A stretch of DNA of 64,000 nt from Polaribacter litorisediminis (GTDB lineage: Bacteria > Bacteroidota > Bacteroidia > Flavobacteriales > Flavobacteriaceae). The stretch covers positions 3,771,501 to 3,835,500 of the forward strand of contig NZ_CP082966.1 in NCBI RefSeq assembly GCF_019968605.1. Reading direction: 5' to 3'. The position numbers were made by a program, and so were the translations under genes. Positions 15,948-23,289 of this stretch are shown piece after piece. Numbering within the stretch: the first letter of the stretch is position 1; each line of letters opens with the position of its first letter. Under the pieces are notes generated by a model. That model was given only the letters and a program-made list of their open reading frames with translations, was not told where the DNA came from and did not search any database.

Positions 15948-17348
15948 TTAATGTTTTGATTTAAATCCGTTCGAGAAACTTCCTGAATTATTTTCTCCTT
16001 TATAGTTTATCTGAACGCTGTATGATTTTCCCTTTTCTAACTTTTCTGTCTTTACCGTGAATAAGTTTATTCCTTTTTTAGACTTTGTTTTTAATGAACC
16101 GATTACTTCATCATTTTCATAATCCTTGATTTCAATTTCAACGTCTAATTGGTCTAAAAAGTAAATTTCTAATTCTACTTTCTTGTCTGAAATACTGTAA
16201 ATATCTCTAATGTTGGTTTCGTCCGTTATGTATGTTCTTTCCCGTTTTGTCCCTTTTTCTATTCCCTTAATTTTTGAATAGGTAATTATCCCTTGTACGT
16301 TTCCAAACTCCACAAACGGCATTGGAAAAAACGGAAGAATAAAATATCGGTAAGGGTCAGGTGTTGCTTGAACAATTTTTTCATAGGTAAATCCATTGAT
16401 TGTGTCTTTACTTACTCCTTGAAGAAAAAAAACCTTTTGTCCGTTTTGCTCAATAAGTTTGAGTTCTGTTGAGTATTCCTTAAATGGAATAAACTGATTA
16501 CCATAATAGTAACCACTATCGGAAACATGCATTAAAAATTCTTCTGGTCCATCTTTTGAACCGCTTAGATAGTTGTAGCCATCAATCTCCATTTTAAGAG
16601 ACTTATTACCGTCAATTATTGTATCTCCAATGTACCTGACGTTTTTAAATTGTTTGTCTTGGTATTCAGCCAACCCTGTTGAGTCGTTGTACCATTTTCT
16701 TCGATAAAACAATTGGATTTCATCTCCTGGTTGAATGTCAAATCGATTGCTGGTTTGAAAATCGTATTTAATTCCTTCTGAAATGTCATTGTAATTGTCT
16801 CCGTAAAGCTGTTTTGTATAAAACTGTCCATTACTTGAAACCGCTAATGTTTTCAATTCAGGAATAATTACAGCATAAATTTCTGAATTGTCAGTAGTGT
16901 AATACTTTCTTGGTGTTTTGTCGGTTGCTATTAAGCTATCTCTTGGGTAACTCCTTCTTGTGTCGATATATTCGAGTGAAGTTTTTACTAGGTTTCCGAA
17001 AAGTGTAGCTGTTTGTTCTTCCGTTTTGTTGTAGTCAATATTGTGAACCGTTTCAAAGTTTTTATTGAGAAGTTTATAATTACCGTTATCAAAGGATTCG
17101 AAATAGATTTCGGTTTTTTCAACGTCAGAATAGTCAACAAAGTCTTCCATTTTGATTTTTAAGAAATGTCTATTTTCTATCAGTGTGTCTTTTAAGTCTG
17201 TTCTTACTTGCAGTCCGATAAACTCATTCTTTTGGTCAAAGTAGGTTGCTCGAACATAGATTTTCGATTCAGCCATTTCTTTTCTGCTCTCTTGTCCAAA
17301 GCTGATTTGAGTTAGAAAAAGTAAAGTCTGAAGTATTATTATTCTCAT
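15948..17348 (-). CDS. large secreted cassette protein, 466 aa
   Basis: The largest cargo gene. I start it at the ATG at 17348, which opens a signal peptide (RIIILQTLLFLTQISFGQ); the longer frame would be encoded by the attC-like repeat. The mature part is beta-rich. Its C-terminal 90 residues resemble a small beta-sandwich like those that follow secreted Bacteroidetes proteins, without a clear T9SS signal. Cassette ends GTTGTGTGCC and GGCACACAAC. Function unknown. Confidence 0.7.
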   Translation of the reverse strand: MRIIILQTLLFLTQISFGQESRKEMAESKIYVRATYFDQKNEFIGLQVRTDLKDTLIENRHFLKIKMEDFVDYSDVEKTEIYFESFDNGNYKLLNKNFETVHNIDYNKTEEQTATLFGNLVKTSLEYIDTRRSYPRDSLIATDKTPRKYYTTDNSEIYAVIIPELKTLAVSSNGQFYTKQLYGDNYNDISEGIKYDFQTSNRFDIQPGDEIQLFYRRKWYNDSTGLAEYQDKQFKNVRYIGDTIIDGNKSLKMEIDGYNYLSGSKDGPEEFLMHVSDSGYYYGNQFIPFKEYSTELKLIEQNGQKVFFLQGVSKDTINGFTYEKIVQATPDPYRYFILPFFPMPFVEFGNVQGIITYSKIKGIEKGTKRERTYITDETNIRDIYSISDKKVELEIYFLDQLDVEIEIKDYENDEVIGSLKTKSKKGINLFTVKTEKLEKGKSYSVQINYKGENNSGSFSNGFKSKH

Positions 17349-17374
17349 TAATCGGGTTTCTTTATATGGCACAC

Positions 17375-17500
17375 AACGTGGTTGTGTATTGAAAGTTGCG
17401 GTTTTGTGAACGAGGAATTTCCAGCGGAAATTCAGAAGTTTGCAAAAGAGCAATAAGTTTTAGTTTATGCTAAATATAGCAATTTACCATACACGGTGTT
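17375..17500 (-). repeat. attC-like cassette recombination site 20
   Basis: 126 bp, common subtype with hairpin GGAATTTCC-AGC-GGAAATTC and outer arms GTTGTGTATTGAAAGTTGCG / AGCAATTTACCATACACGG. Confidence 0.85.
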
Positions 17501-17695
17501 GTAAAATGCGGGTTTAAATTTCCTATTTATTTTTTCAGTCTGATTAATTTTCTTTTTTTGTAATAATTTTTGTTTCCAATTTTTTGGTTTTCTAAATTGC
17601 TAATTTGAGTAAATATTCCACAAATAAAATAATTCCGAAAGTTGCTCAATTCCGTAATTTTGGTTCTTCAGAGTTTGAGTTATGGAGTTAATTAT
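17501..17695. other. non-coding 3' part of a cassette, related to gene-less cassettes
   Basis: No ORF. It contains ATTCCGAAAG, CAATTCCGTAATTTTGG and GAGTTTGAGTT words like those in 2256-2599 and 18388-18767. It lies between the MORN-protein stop and attC-like site 20, so it would be a long 3' untranslated stretch. Confidence 0.5.
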
Positions 17696-18133
17696 TCAAT
17701 CTTCTACACCTTCTTTACAATCTTCAATCGTTAACTTTCCTTCTTTAGAGTAATGGTACCAGATTCCAACTCTGATGCCTTTTTTAAAGTTTCCCTTGTT
17801 CATTAATTTTCCGTTTCCGTAATAATAAACCCACAAGCCTTCGTATAAATCATTTTCTATATTCCCTTTCATTAAAATTTGTCCACTTTCATAAAAACCA
17901 ATAAACATTGTTGACTTGACATTTTTAAAGTAAGAAATGGTATTCAAGTTCCCGTTTGGGTAAAATTGGGTTTTTAAACCATACATTTTATCTGTTTTAT
18001 TATATAGAATTTCTCTTATGTCTCCATTTGTATAATAACTGATTTTTTCTTTAATATTATTATCACTACAAGATGAAGAAAAAAATATTAAAGATATTAT
18101 TAATATTAAATTAATAATTTTTATTCCCCTCAT
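17696..18133 (-). CDS. MORN-like repeat lipoprotein
   Basis: 145 residues. A signal peptide with lipobox (SSSC, Cys near residue 22) is followed by four or five MORN-like units with the NG.L...G....G.W pattern (YYYGNGKLMNKGNFKKG, GIWYHYSKEGKLT). Proteins of this build are often annotated as YwqK-type antitoxins; the repeat fold is visible, the role is not. A second, partial copy begins this window at 1-235. Cassette ends GTTGTAAAA and TTTTACAAC. Confidence 0.75.
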   Translation of the reverse strand: MRGIKIINLILIISLIFFSSSCSDNNIKEKISYYTNGDIREILYNKTDKMYGLKTQFYPNGNLNTISYFKNVKSTMFIGFYESGQILMKGNIENDLYEGLWVYYYGNGKLMNKGNFKKGIRVGIWYHYSKEGKLTIEDCKEGVED

Positions 18134-18261
18134 ATTTGCTTGAATTTTTTTTAGGTTTAATTTCCTCTTTTGGACTAATTCTCAATTTTTTCTAACTTTA
18201 AAAGCAAAAAGTATATTTAAAGAACTTTCGTTTTAGATTAACTTTTCCGCTAGTTTTTTAC

Positions 18262-18387
18262 AACGTTGTTGTATAAAAATAGTTGCGGTTTTGTCAACGA
18301 GGAATTTCCAACGGAAATTCAGAAGTTGGCAAAAATGCAACTGCCTTTGATTAAGGACTAATTTAGCAATTTTTTTTATACGGTGTT
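18262..18387 (-). repeat. attC-like cassette recombination site 21
   Basis: 126 bp, common subtype, identical to site 22. Each belongs to one copy of a tandem gene-less cassette. Confidence 0.9.
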
Positions 18388-18767
18388 GTAATTAGTTGCG
18401 AAACATTTGAGTAAGCACAATTTAATTCCTTTTTCAACTTTTTCTCATTTGAGTAAATTCCTAAATTTTAATTTTAAAAGACAGTTTTCTAAAAAAAAAG
18501 CTGGGAAATTTCGCTTTTTGGGATTTTGCTAAATTCAAACATTTTAATTCCGCCAAGATTTTTCATTCCGCAATTTTGGAATTCCGTTTCAACATTTTTT
18601 CATAAGTAGAAATTCCGAAAAACTGCTAAATTCCGCATTTTTAAAAACCTTTAATTAGCGAGAGAGTGTTCCGCAAATTTCGCAATTTCTCGAACTTTAG
18701 AAACTTATAAATTCAGTATTTAACTAATTTTTATTGAGATTATGGATTTTCCTGAGCAATTAATTAC
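18388..18767. other. gene-less cassette, tandem copy 1
   Basis: Ends GTTGTAATTA and TAATTACAAC. No ORF of reasonable length. With its site it forms a 506 bp unit repeated exactly at 18768-19273. It carries TTAGCGAGAGAGTGTTC, also found (with changes) in 2256-2599, and many AATTCCG words. A structured RNA or a regulatory cassette is possible. Confidence 0.7.
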
Positions 18768-18893
18768 AACGTTGTTGTATAAAAATAGTTGCGGTTTTGT
18801 CAACGAGGAATTTCCAACGGAAATTCAGAAGTTGGCAAAAATGCAACTGCCTTTGATTAAGGACTAATTTAGCAATTTTTTTTATACGGTGTT
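18768..18893 (-). repeat. attC-like cassette recombination site 22
   Basis: Identical to site 21, offset by 506 bases. Confidence 0.9.
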
Positions 18894-19273
18894 GTAATTA
18901 GTTGCGAAACATTTGAGTAAGCACAATTTAATTCCTTTTTCAACTTTTTCTCATTTGAGTAAATTCCTAAATTTTAATTTTAAAAGACAGTTTTCTAAAA
19001 AAAAAGCTGGGAAATTTCGCTTTTTGGGATTTTGCTAAATTCAAACATTTTAATTCCGCCAAGATTTTTCATTCCGCAATTTTGGAATTCCGTTTCAACA
19101 TTTTTTCATAAGTAGAAATTCCGAAAAACTGCTAAATTCCGCATTTTTAAAAACCTTTAATTAGCGAGAGAGTGTTCCGCAAATTTCGCAATTTCTCGAA
19201 CTTTAGAAACTTATAAATTCAGTATTTAACTAATTTTTATTGAGATTATGGATTTTCCTGAGCAATTAATTAC
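18894..19273. other. gene-less cassette, tandem copy 2
   Basis: Exact repeat of 18388-18767 as far as I can read it. Adjacent identical cassettes indicate repeated insertion of the same circle or unequal exchange. Confidence 0.7.
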
Positions 19274-19399
19274 AACGTTGTTTTGTATGGAAAGTTGCGA
19301 TTTTGTTAACGAGGAATTTCCAGCGGAAATTCAGAAGTTTGCAAAAAAGCAACAAGTTTTAGTTTAAATCAAATATAGCAATTTTTTATACAAGGTGTT
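19274..19399 (-). repeat. attC-like cassette recombination site 23
   Basis: 126 bp, common subtype with hairpin GGAATTTCC-AGC-GGAAATTC. The minus strand carries TATATTTG near the far arm, a possible -7 box. Confidence 0.85.
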
Positions 19400-19417
19400 A
19401 GGCGCTGTGCTTTTCAG

Positions 19418-20272
19418 TCACAATTTTTCTTTAATTGCTTTTTTCCAAAAATAAATTCCAAAAACACAAGTCACGATAGCAAACATAATTCCGTTTTCGC
19501 CAAGCCAATGTTCCGCTCCTTCATTTTTTATTGTTAATTCGGGTAATATTTTTTGAATATATACATTACTTACTGCGTGAAAAATTACTGCTGGCCATAG
19601 GCTTTTAGATTTAAAAGTGTAATAAGTCATAATGAACGACATTGAGACTATAACAACATAAAATGTCGTCAATTCCAGGATTACATTTTCGCCATAATAT
19701 ACAATTAATGGCCAGTGCCAAGTTGCCCAAATAATTCCACTAAAAATGGAAACACCTGTAAAGGAAAGAACTTTTCTTAATTCATAAATAAAAAAACCTC
19801 GCCACCCAATCTCTTCCCCTAAAGTTGTTGCTGCTGCTCTTATTACTTCAATAGTTCCTAATAAGGTAATAGATATGATTGCAATCGATGTTGGATTTAG
19901 AGTTCCTATTCCAATCAAACCAAGTTCTTTTCCCCAATCTGTAATTGCTTCTTCATTTGTCAAACTTCCAAAGCCAAAAACCCAAATTAGTATATAAGTG
20001 ATTAAGCCATATAAAGCAGGAATAAAATAAGAAAGTCGAATATATTTCCAATTTCCCCAATTCCAATTTAGTGAAGTAATAGGGCGTTTTATCAGTTTTA
20101 GCGTAATTATGGTAGCTATTGCAGGACACCACATTAGTCCTCCAATATATATTCGTGATGGATATAAATTAACTATCGCATAATGAAATAAAGAGCTTAA
20201 AATTGTAACAATAGCGAGGAAAATAAAGATTGTATTCCAAGTTTTTTTTCGTTCCGTTAGATTTTCTTGCAT
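19418..20272 (-). CDS. CPBP family intramembrane metalloprotease
   Basis: 284 residues, about eight membrane helices. The CPBP (Abi/CAAX protease) motifs are in order: GEEIGWRGFF near residue 152 (catalytic Glu pair and Arg), WATWHWPL (His) near 186, and FHAVSN near 232. The family cleaves substrates within the membrane, or acts in bacteriocin immunity in some hosts; the substrate here is unknown. This is the second cassette from the recombinase and the one with the clearest enzymatic assignment. Cassette ends GTTAGGCGC and GCGCCTAAC. Confidence 0.88.
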   Translation of the reverse strand: MQENLTERKKTWNTIFIFLAIVTILSSLFHYAIVNLYPSRIYIGGLMWCPAIATIITLKLIKRPITSLNWNWGNWKYIRLSYFIPALYGLITYILIWVFGFGSLTNEEAITDWGKELGLIGIGTLNPTSIAIISITLLGTIEVIRAAATTLGEEIGWRGFFIYELRKVLSFTGVSIFSGIIWATWHWPLIVYYGENVILELTTFYVVIVSMSFIMTYYTFKSKSLWPAVIFHAVSNVYIQKILPELTIKNEGAEHWLGENGIMFAIVTCVFGIYFWKKAIKEKL

Positions 20273-20336
20273 TTAAGTTTTCTGATTGGTTTGTTAATGG
20301 AAGACGATGAGTTCGTAGTTTTGTTACATTGCGCCT

Positions 20337-20460
20337 AACGTGTTTGTATATGGTTTGTTGCGTGTTTTAAGCACCTAATTTAGCAAATACAAACCGAATA
20401 GAAAATCCGCGAGGATTTTCGTAAGTAGGCTAGAACTAGCAATAAATTATATACGGTGTT
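20337..20460 (-). repeat. attC-like cassette recombination site 24
   Basis: 124 bp, hairpin GAAAATCC-GCGA-GGATTTTC, almost identical to site 1. The attC nearest the recombinase. Confidence 0.85.
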
Positions 20461-20473
20461 GCCCACAGTATTT

Positions 20474-21112
20474 TTATTCCACTTTGATTTGTAATTCAGT
20501 CCAATTTAGATTCTTGGTTTCTATTTCGTTTAAATTAATTCCATTGTCGCTTAAAAACTTGTCAAAATCCGCAATTTCTTTATTATTACTCGGGTTTAAT
20601 TCATCAAACGGAATGCTTAAAATGAATTTCTGATTCTTTTCCGATATTCCAAAAACATCGTCATTAGTTGCTATTTTTTCTCGTAAATCATAATCGTTAT
20701 AAATCAGATATGTTGATTCACGATTTTTGTCAATTGATATTCCGATTGAGTAATCAGCATAATTTTGGTCTTCTGGTGGTGTTCCTAAAAACCAATAAAC
20801 AAGATTGTGATAATTATAAGCAGTTAATAATTCGTTTTCAGGTAATTTTATTAAAGTCCAAGAACCAAAATCCGTTTTATTAATTGTAAAATTCACAGGT
20901 TCTTCTGCTGTAAATATTTCCGTCCATTCTTGAATTTTTGGTTGTATGTCTTTTAGACTTTTTCCTTTGACTAAAATAAAGCGATTATATGTTCCTTTTT
21001 CAGTCGTTTCTTTTGAGAATTCAGCCATTTCATTTTCGGATTTGGTTTGAGATTTACACGAAAAACTCGTTAAAATCAGAAGCGTAATTAATATTCTCGA
21101 AGTTTTTCTCAT
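20474..21112 (-). CDS. lipoprotein of unknown function, first cassette of the array
   Basis: 212 residues, signal peptide with lipobox TSFSC (Cys near 19), then a soluble acidic domain. The start codon lies about 10 bases inside the cassette core GTTGCCCAC, adjacent to the attI-like region, so by integron logic this is the most recently inserted cassette. Related lipoproteins occur in Bacteroidetes but I know no function. Cassette ends GTTGCCCACA and TGTGGGCAAC. Confidence 0.72.
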   Translation of the reverse strand: MRKTSRILITLLILTSFSCKSQTKSENEMAEFSKETTEKGTYNRFILVKGKSLKDIQPKIQEWTEIFTAEEPVNFTINKTDFGSWTLIKLPENELLTAYNYHNLVYWFLGTPPEDQNYADYSIGISIDKNRESTYLIYNDYDLREKIATNDDVFGISEKNQKFILSIPFDELNPSNNKEIADFDKFLSDNGINLNEIETKNLNWTELQIKVE

Positions 21113-21121
21113 ATTGTGGGC

Positions 21122-21228
21122 AACTTGTTTATATGCGGAACTTTTGTCCTATTTTGCTCCTAACTTGGCAGGATATGCAGAGGTTTAGTGTCTTTATATA
21201 CTACTTAAATTTTCATAAATATAGTGGA
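21122..21228 (-). other. attI-like primary insertion region
   Basis: The 107 bp between the first cassette core (AAC at 21122-21124) and the recombinase stop codon. It lacks the attC palindrome. It has two direct repeats 40 bp apart, AACTTG-N3-ATATGC (21122-21136) and AACTTG-N5-ATATGC (21162-21178), comparable in arrangement to the direct repeats of class 1 attI. That it is the insertion site is inferred from position. Confidence 0.6.
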
Positions 21229-22353
21229 TTAAAATAGATCATCAAACGGATTTTTAATTTTTTTTAGACTTGTCTCTGTAACGTGTGTATAAATCATAGT
21301 TGTTTTAGGGCTGCTATGACCTAAAAGTTCTTGTATATATCTGATATCTGTTCCTTTTTCTAATAAATGAGTGGCAAAACTATGTCTCAAAGAATGTAAT
21401 GTGGCTTTTTTTCTAATGTCTGCTCTAAATAGCGCATTTTTTAATACTTTTTGAGCACTAGTGTTACTGTATTTCCCACCTTTTTGCCCTTCAAATAGGT
21501 ATTTTTTAGGTTTATAAGCAATGTAATATTCTCTTAAGATTTTTACGAACGCAGAAGACAGGAGTGTATATCTATCTTTTTTCCCTTTTGCTTGTTTAAT
21601 ATGAATTAACATCCTTTTGCTATCAATATCGGTAATTTCTAAATTAATAGCCTCACCAATTCTTAAACCAGCAGAATATAATAAACTTAGAAGAGCTTTG
21701 TGTTTTAGATTTGTAATGGTATTAAAAATTGATTTTATTTCATCAGTACTAAGTATAATTGGTAATTTTTTTTCTTTTTTGGGTCTTTCAATATGGATTT
21801 GGTCATAAGCATATCCTTTATATTCAAAAAATTTCTTTATACCACTAATAAATTGATTTTGATAAGAGATGGATTTACTAGGCTTATAAATATAATCATA
21901 ACAAAAAGCTTCAACAATCTTTGTAGAAAATAAATCCACTTTTTTAAGAAGTGCATACTTTATATAAGTAGCAGTTACATCCACGTAAGTATTTACTGTA
22001 TTTTCACTCAAACGCTTTTGAAATAGCCATTTCTCAAATTTTTGAAGTTCTATTTGATATTCAGTTGGAATTTCATCGATTAAATGGGAATTTCTTTTCT
22101 CTTCTATTTTACTTTTTTCAATAAAAGAGTGTAATTGAGAATAGTCAACAGTCCAATTAGTGTTTTTTAAATAACTAAAGATAATTCTTAAATTTTTTAA
22201 GGAAAGTTCAATATAAAAACATTTTAAAGTCTGACTCCAAAGAACATTTTCAAGTTTTTTGAGATGCTCTTTTATTTCATCATCATACTTAAAACGAATT
22301 GCCAAAACATTTTTATTTCGGTGTTTAGCTGTATTTAAAATTATTTTTTTCAT
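21229..22353 (-). CDS. tyrosine recombinase, putative cassette integrase
   Basis: 374 residues from the ATG at 22353 (an upstream frame adds 14). It has an N-terminal extension of about 90 residues, a SAM-like core-binding domain (about 95-190), and a C-terminal catalytic domain with Arg231 (GLRIGE), Lys258 (KGKKDRYT), His320 and Arg323 (HSLRHSF), His346 (LLGH) and nucleophile Tyr355 (MIYTHV). All catalytic residues are present. Between KKDRYT and HSLRH there are only about 55 residues, so the extra helix insertion typical of IntI integrases has no room and the enzyme looks Xer-like. It has the same orientation as the cassettes, with its 3' end nearest the insertion site. Confidence 0.9.
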   Translation of the reverse strand: MKKIILNTAKHRNKNVLAIRFKYDDEIKEHLKKLENVLWSQTLKCFYIELSLKNLRIIFSYLKNTNWTVDYSQLHSFIEKSKIEEKRNSHLIDEIPTEYQIELQKFEKWLFQKRLSENTVNTYVDVTATYIKYALLKKVDLFSTKIVEAFCYDYIYKPSKSISYQNQFISGIKKFFEYKGYAYDQIHIERPKKEKKLPIILSTDEIKSIFNTITNLKHKALLSLLYSAGLRIGEAINLEITDIDSKRMLIHIKQAKGKKDRYTLLSSAFVKILREYYIAYKPKKYLFEGQKGGKYSNTSAQKVLKNALFRADIRKKATLHSLRHSFATHLLEKGTDIRYIQELLGHSSPKTTMIYTHVTETSLKKIKNPFDDLF

Positions 22354-22391
22354 AGCATAGAATTGTAAATTTAAGCTTTTAAAGTTGATTA

Positions 22392-22580
22392 TCAATGTTC
22401 AGGGTCACCAGCAATACTAAATTTCTTTGATTTCAAAACATTCAGGCTACAAAACTCAAAACGATTGGTTATTTTTCCAAAACAAGCATAAATTCTCATT
22501 CCGTTTATTGAGTATAAATGCATCACATTTGTAAAATGAACCACATCAAAATAAAAACTATCTTGTTCTATAATAATTTA
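22392..22580 (-). pseudogene. C-terminal remnant of an unknown protein
   Basis: An open frame of about 61 codons on the minus strand, ending FSIAGDPEH-stop at 22392. It is cut at its 5' side by the MITE-like element at 22581. It contains MHLYSINGMRIYACFGKI and NRFEFCSLN. I do not recognise the parent family. It lies directly upstream of the recombinase. Confidence 0.45.
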
Positions 22581-22740
22581 TACCAATTTGTGTTTTAAAT
22601 GGGGTAATAAAAATTTGAATTATTTTTTATCTAGTTTAGGAATAAAATTTAAGCATAGCAATAGCTACGGTTCTATTTTATGACGACAAATGGGTGAAAA
22701 AGAAACTAATTTTATACGGCATTTGAAGTGTAAACTGGTA
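22581..22740. mobile_element. MITE-like element, copy 1
   Basis: 160 bp with imperfect terminal inverted repeats: left TACCAATTTGTGTTTTAAAT, right (reversed) TACCAGTTTACACTTCAAAT. No ORF. Related to 22857-23017 and more distantly to 41770-41912. Confidence 0.7.
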
Positions 22741-22743
22741 TTA

Positions 22744-22856
22744 TTAGGTTAAACCAATGCCTTCTATTCTTTGTGCTTCGTTAATAAATATAAGTTTATG
22801 TGCACCTATAATACTTTTAATCTGTTCTGTATTTGGGGTGTTTAACAAAGTTCTTA
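22744..22856 (-). pseudogene. AAA ATPase (DUF4143-type) fragment
   Basis: 37 codons reading LLNTPNTEQIKSIIGAHK then LIFINEAQRIEGIGLT-stop. This is the segment around Walker B of flavobacterial AAA_14/DUF4143 ATPases (usually LIFIDEAQRIEGIG; the Asp is Asn here). Both ends stop at the neighbouring MITE-like elements, so only an internal piece survives. Confidence 0.75.
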
Positions 22857-23017
22857 TACCAATTTAGGTTTATGACGCCGTGTAAATAAATTGAATTATT
22901 TTTTGATTCATTGAAATTAAAAAATAATTAGCGTAGCCTTTGTTACGGTCATTTTTTTTAATAAAAAGTAAGCGAAAAAAAAACGATTTATTGCGGCATT
23001 ATAGGCCTAAAATGGTA
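22857..23017. mobile_element. MITE-like element, copy 2
   Basis: 161 bp. Terminal repeats TACCAATTTAGGTTTATGAC and, reversed from the right, TACCATTTTAGGCCTATAAT, continuing into GCCG. No ORF. It sits exactly between the ATPase and recombinase remnants. Confidence 0.75.
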
Positions 23018-23120
23018 GTACATTTAAAATCTCAGAAATTTTAAGTCCATCGCTATAAATAAGATATAAAATAGCTTTGTACTTCATGCTTTTTGGATGT
23101 TGTATAATTTTTAAAACAAC
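23018..23120 (-). pseudogene. tyrosine recombinase fragment
   Basis: The minus strand reads VLKIIQHPKSMKYKAILYL then IYSDGLKISEILNV, the box I region of a Xer-type recombinase (normally Y-S-A-G-L-R-I-S-E). The catalytic Arg is Lys, and the frame is cut by the MITE-like element at 23017. A dead relative of the enzyme at 21229-22353. Confidence 0.75.
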
Positions 23121-23156
23121 TCTTTAAATAAAACGCACTTCATTGGCGGGTTCAGG

Positions 23157-23226
23157 TAGCCCTGATTGCAGCGGCATCCTTTTTGTTTTTCACAAAAAGA
23201 TATAGCGGAAAGCAGGAAATAGCTTC
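23157..23226 (-). ncRNA. structured intergenic element downstream of mgtE
   Basis: On the minus strand it runs from GAAGCTATTTCCTGCTTTCC through TATCTTTTTGTG / CAAAAAGGATGCCGC to CAATCAGGGCTAC. I recall this pattern recurring between genes in Flavobacteriia. The CTTTTTGTG/CAAAAAG arm can form a hairpin, so it may act as a 3' processing or termination element for mgtE. The RNA status is not shown. Confidence 0.4.
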
Positions 23227-23289
23227 AAAAAAATGAAAATAGGAGGTAGTAAATAGTTGATTGATTTTGATGAAAATATGGCTAAAATA

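Noticed and set aside
16616..16831. 71-codon minus-strand frame
   Set aside because: Lies wholly within the 466-aa secreted protein gene in another frame; low complexity.
364..20460. The regular repeats could be a CRISPR array or REP/BIME elements
   Set aside because: The units are 122-183 bp palindromes with genes of 400-1500 bp between them and no short spacers; the private complementary end words and whole-cassette duplications fit cassette recombination instead.
1..21228. The region could be a prophage or conjugative element
   Set aside because: No phage structural, packaging, replication or conjugation gene is present; the only mobility genes are the IS1182 transposase and the tyrosine recombinase.
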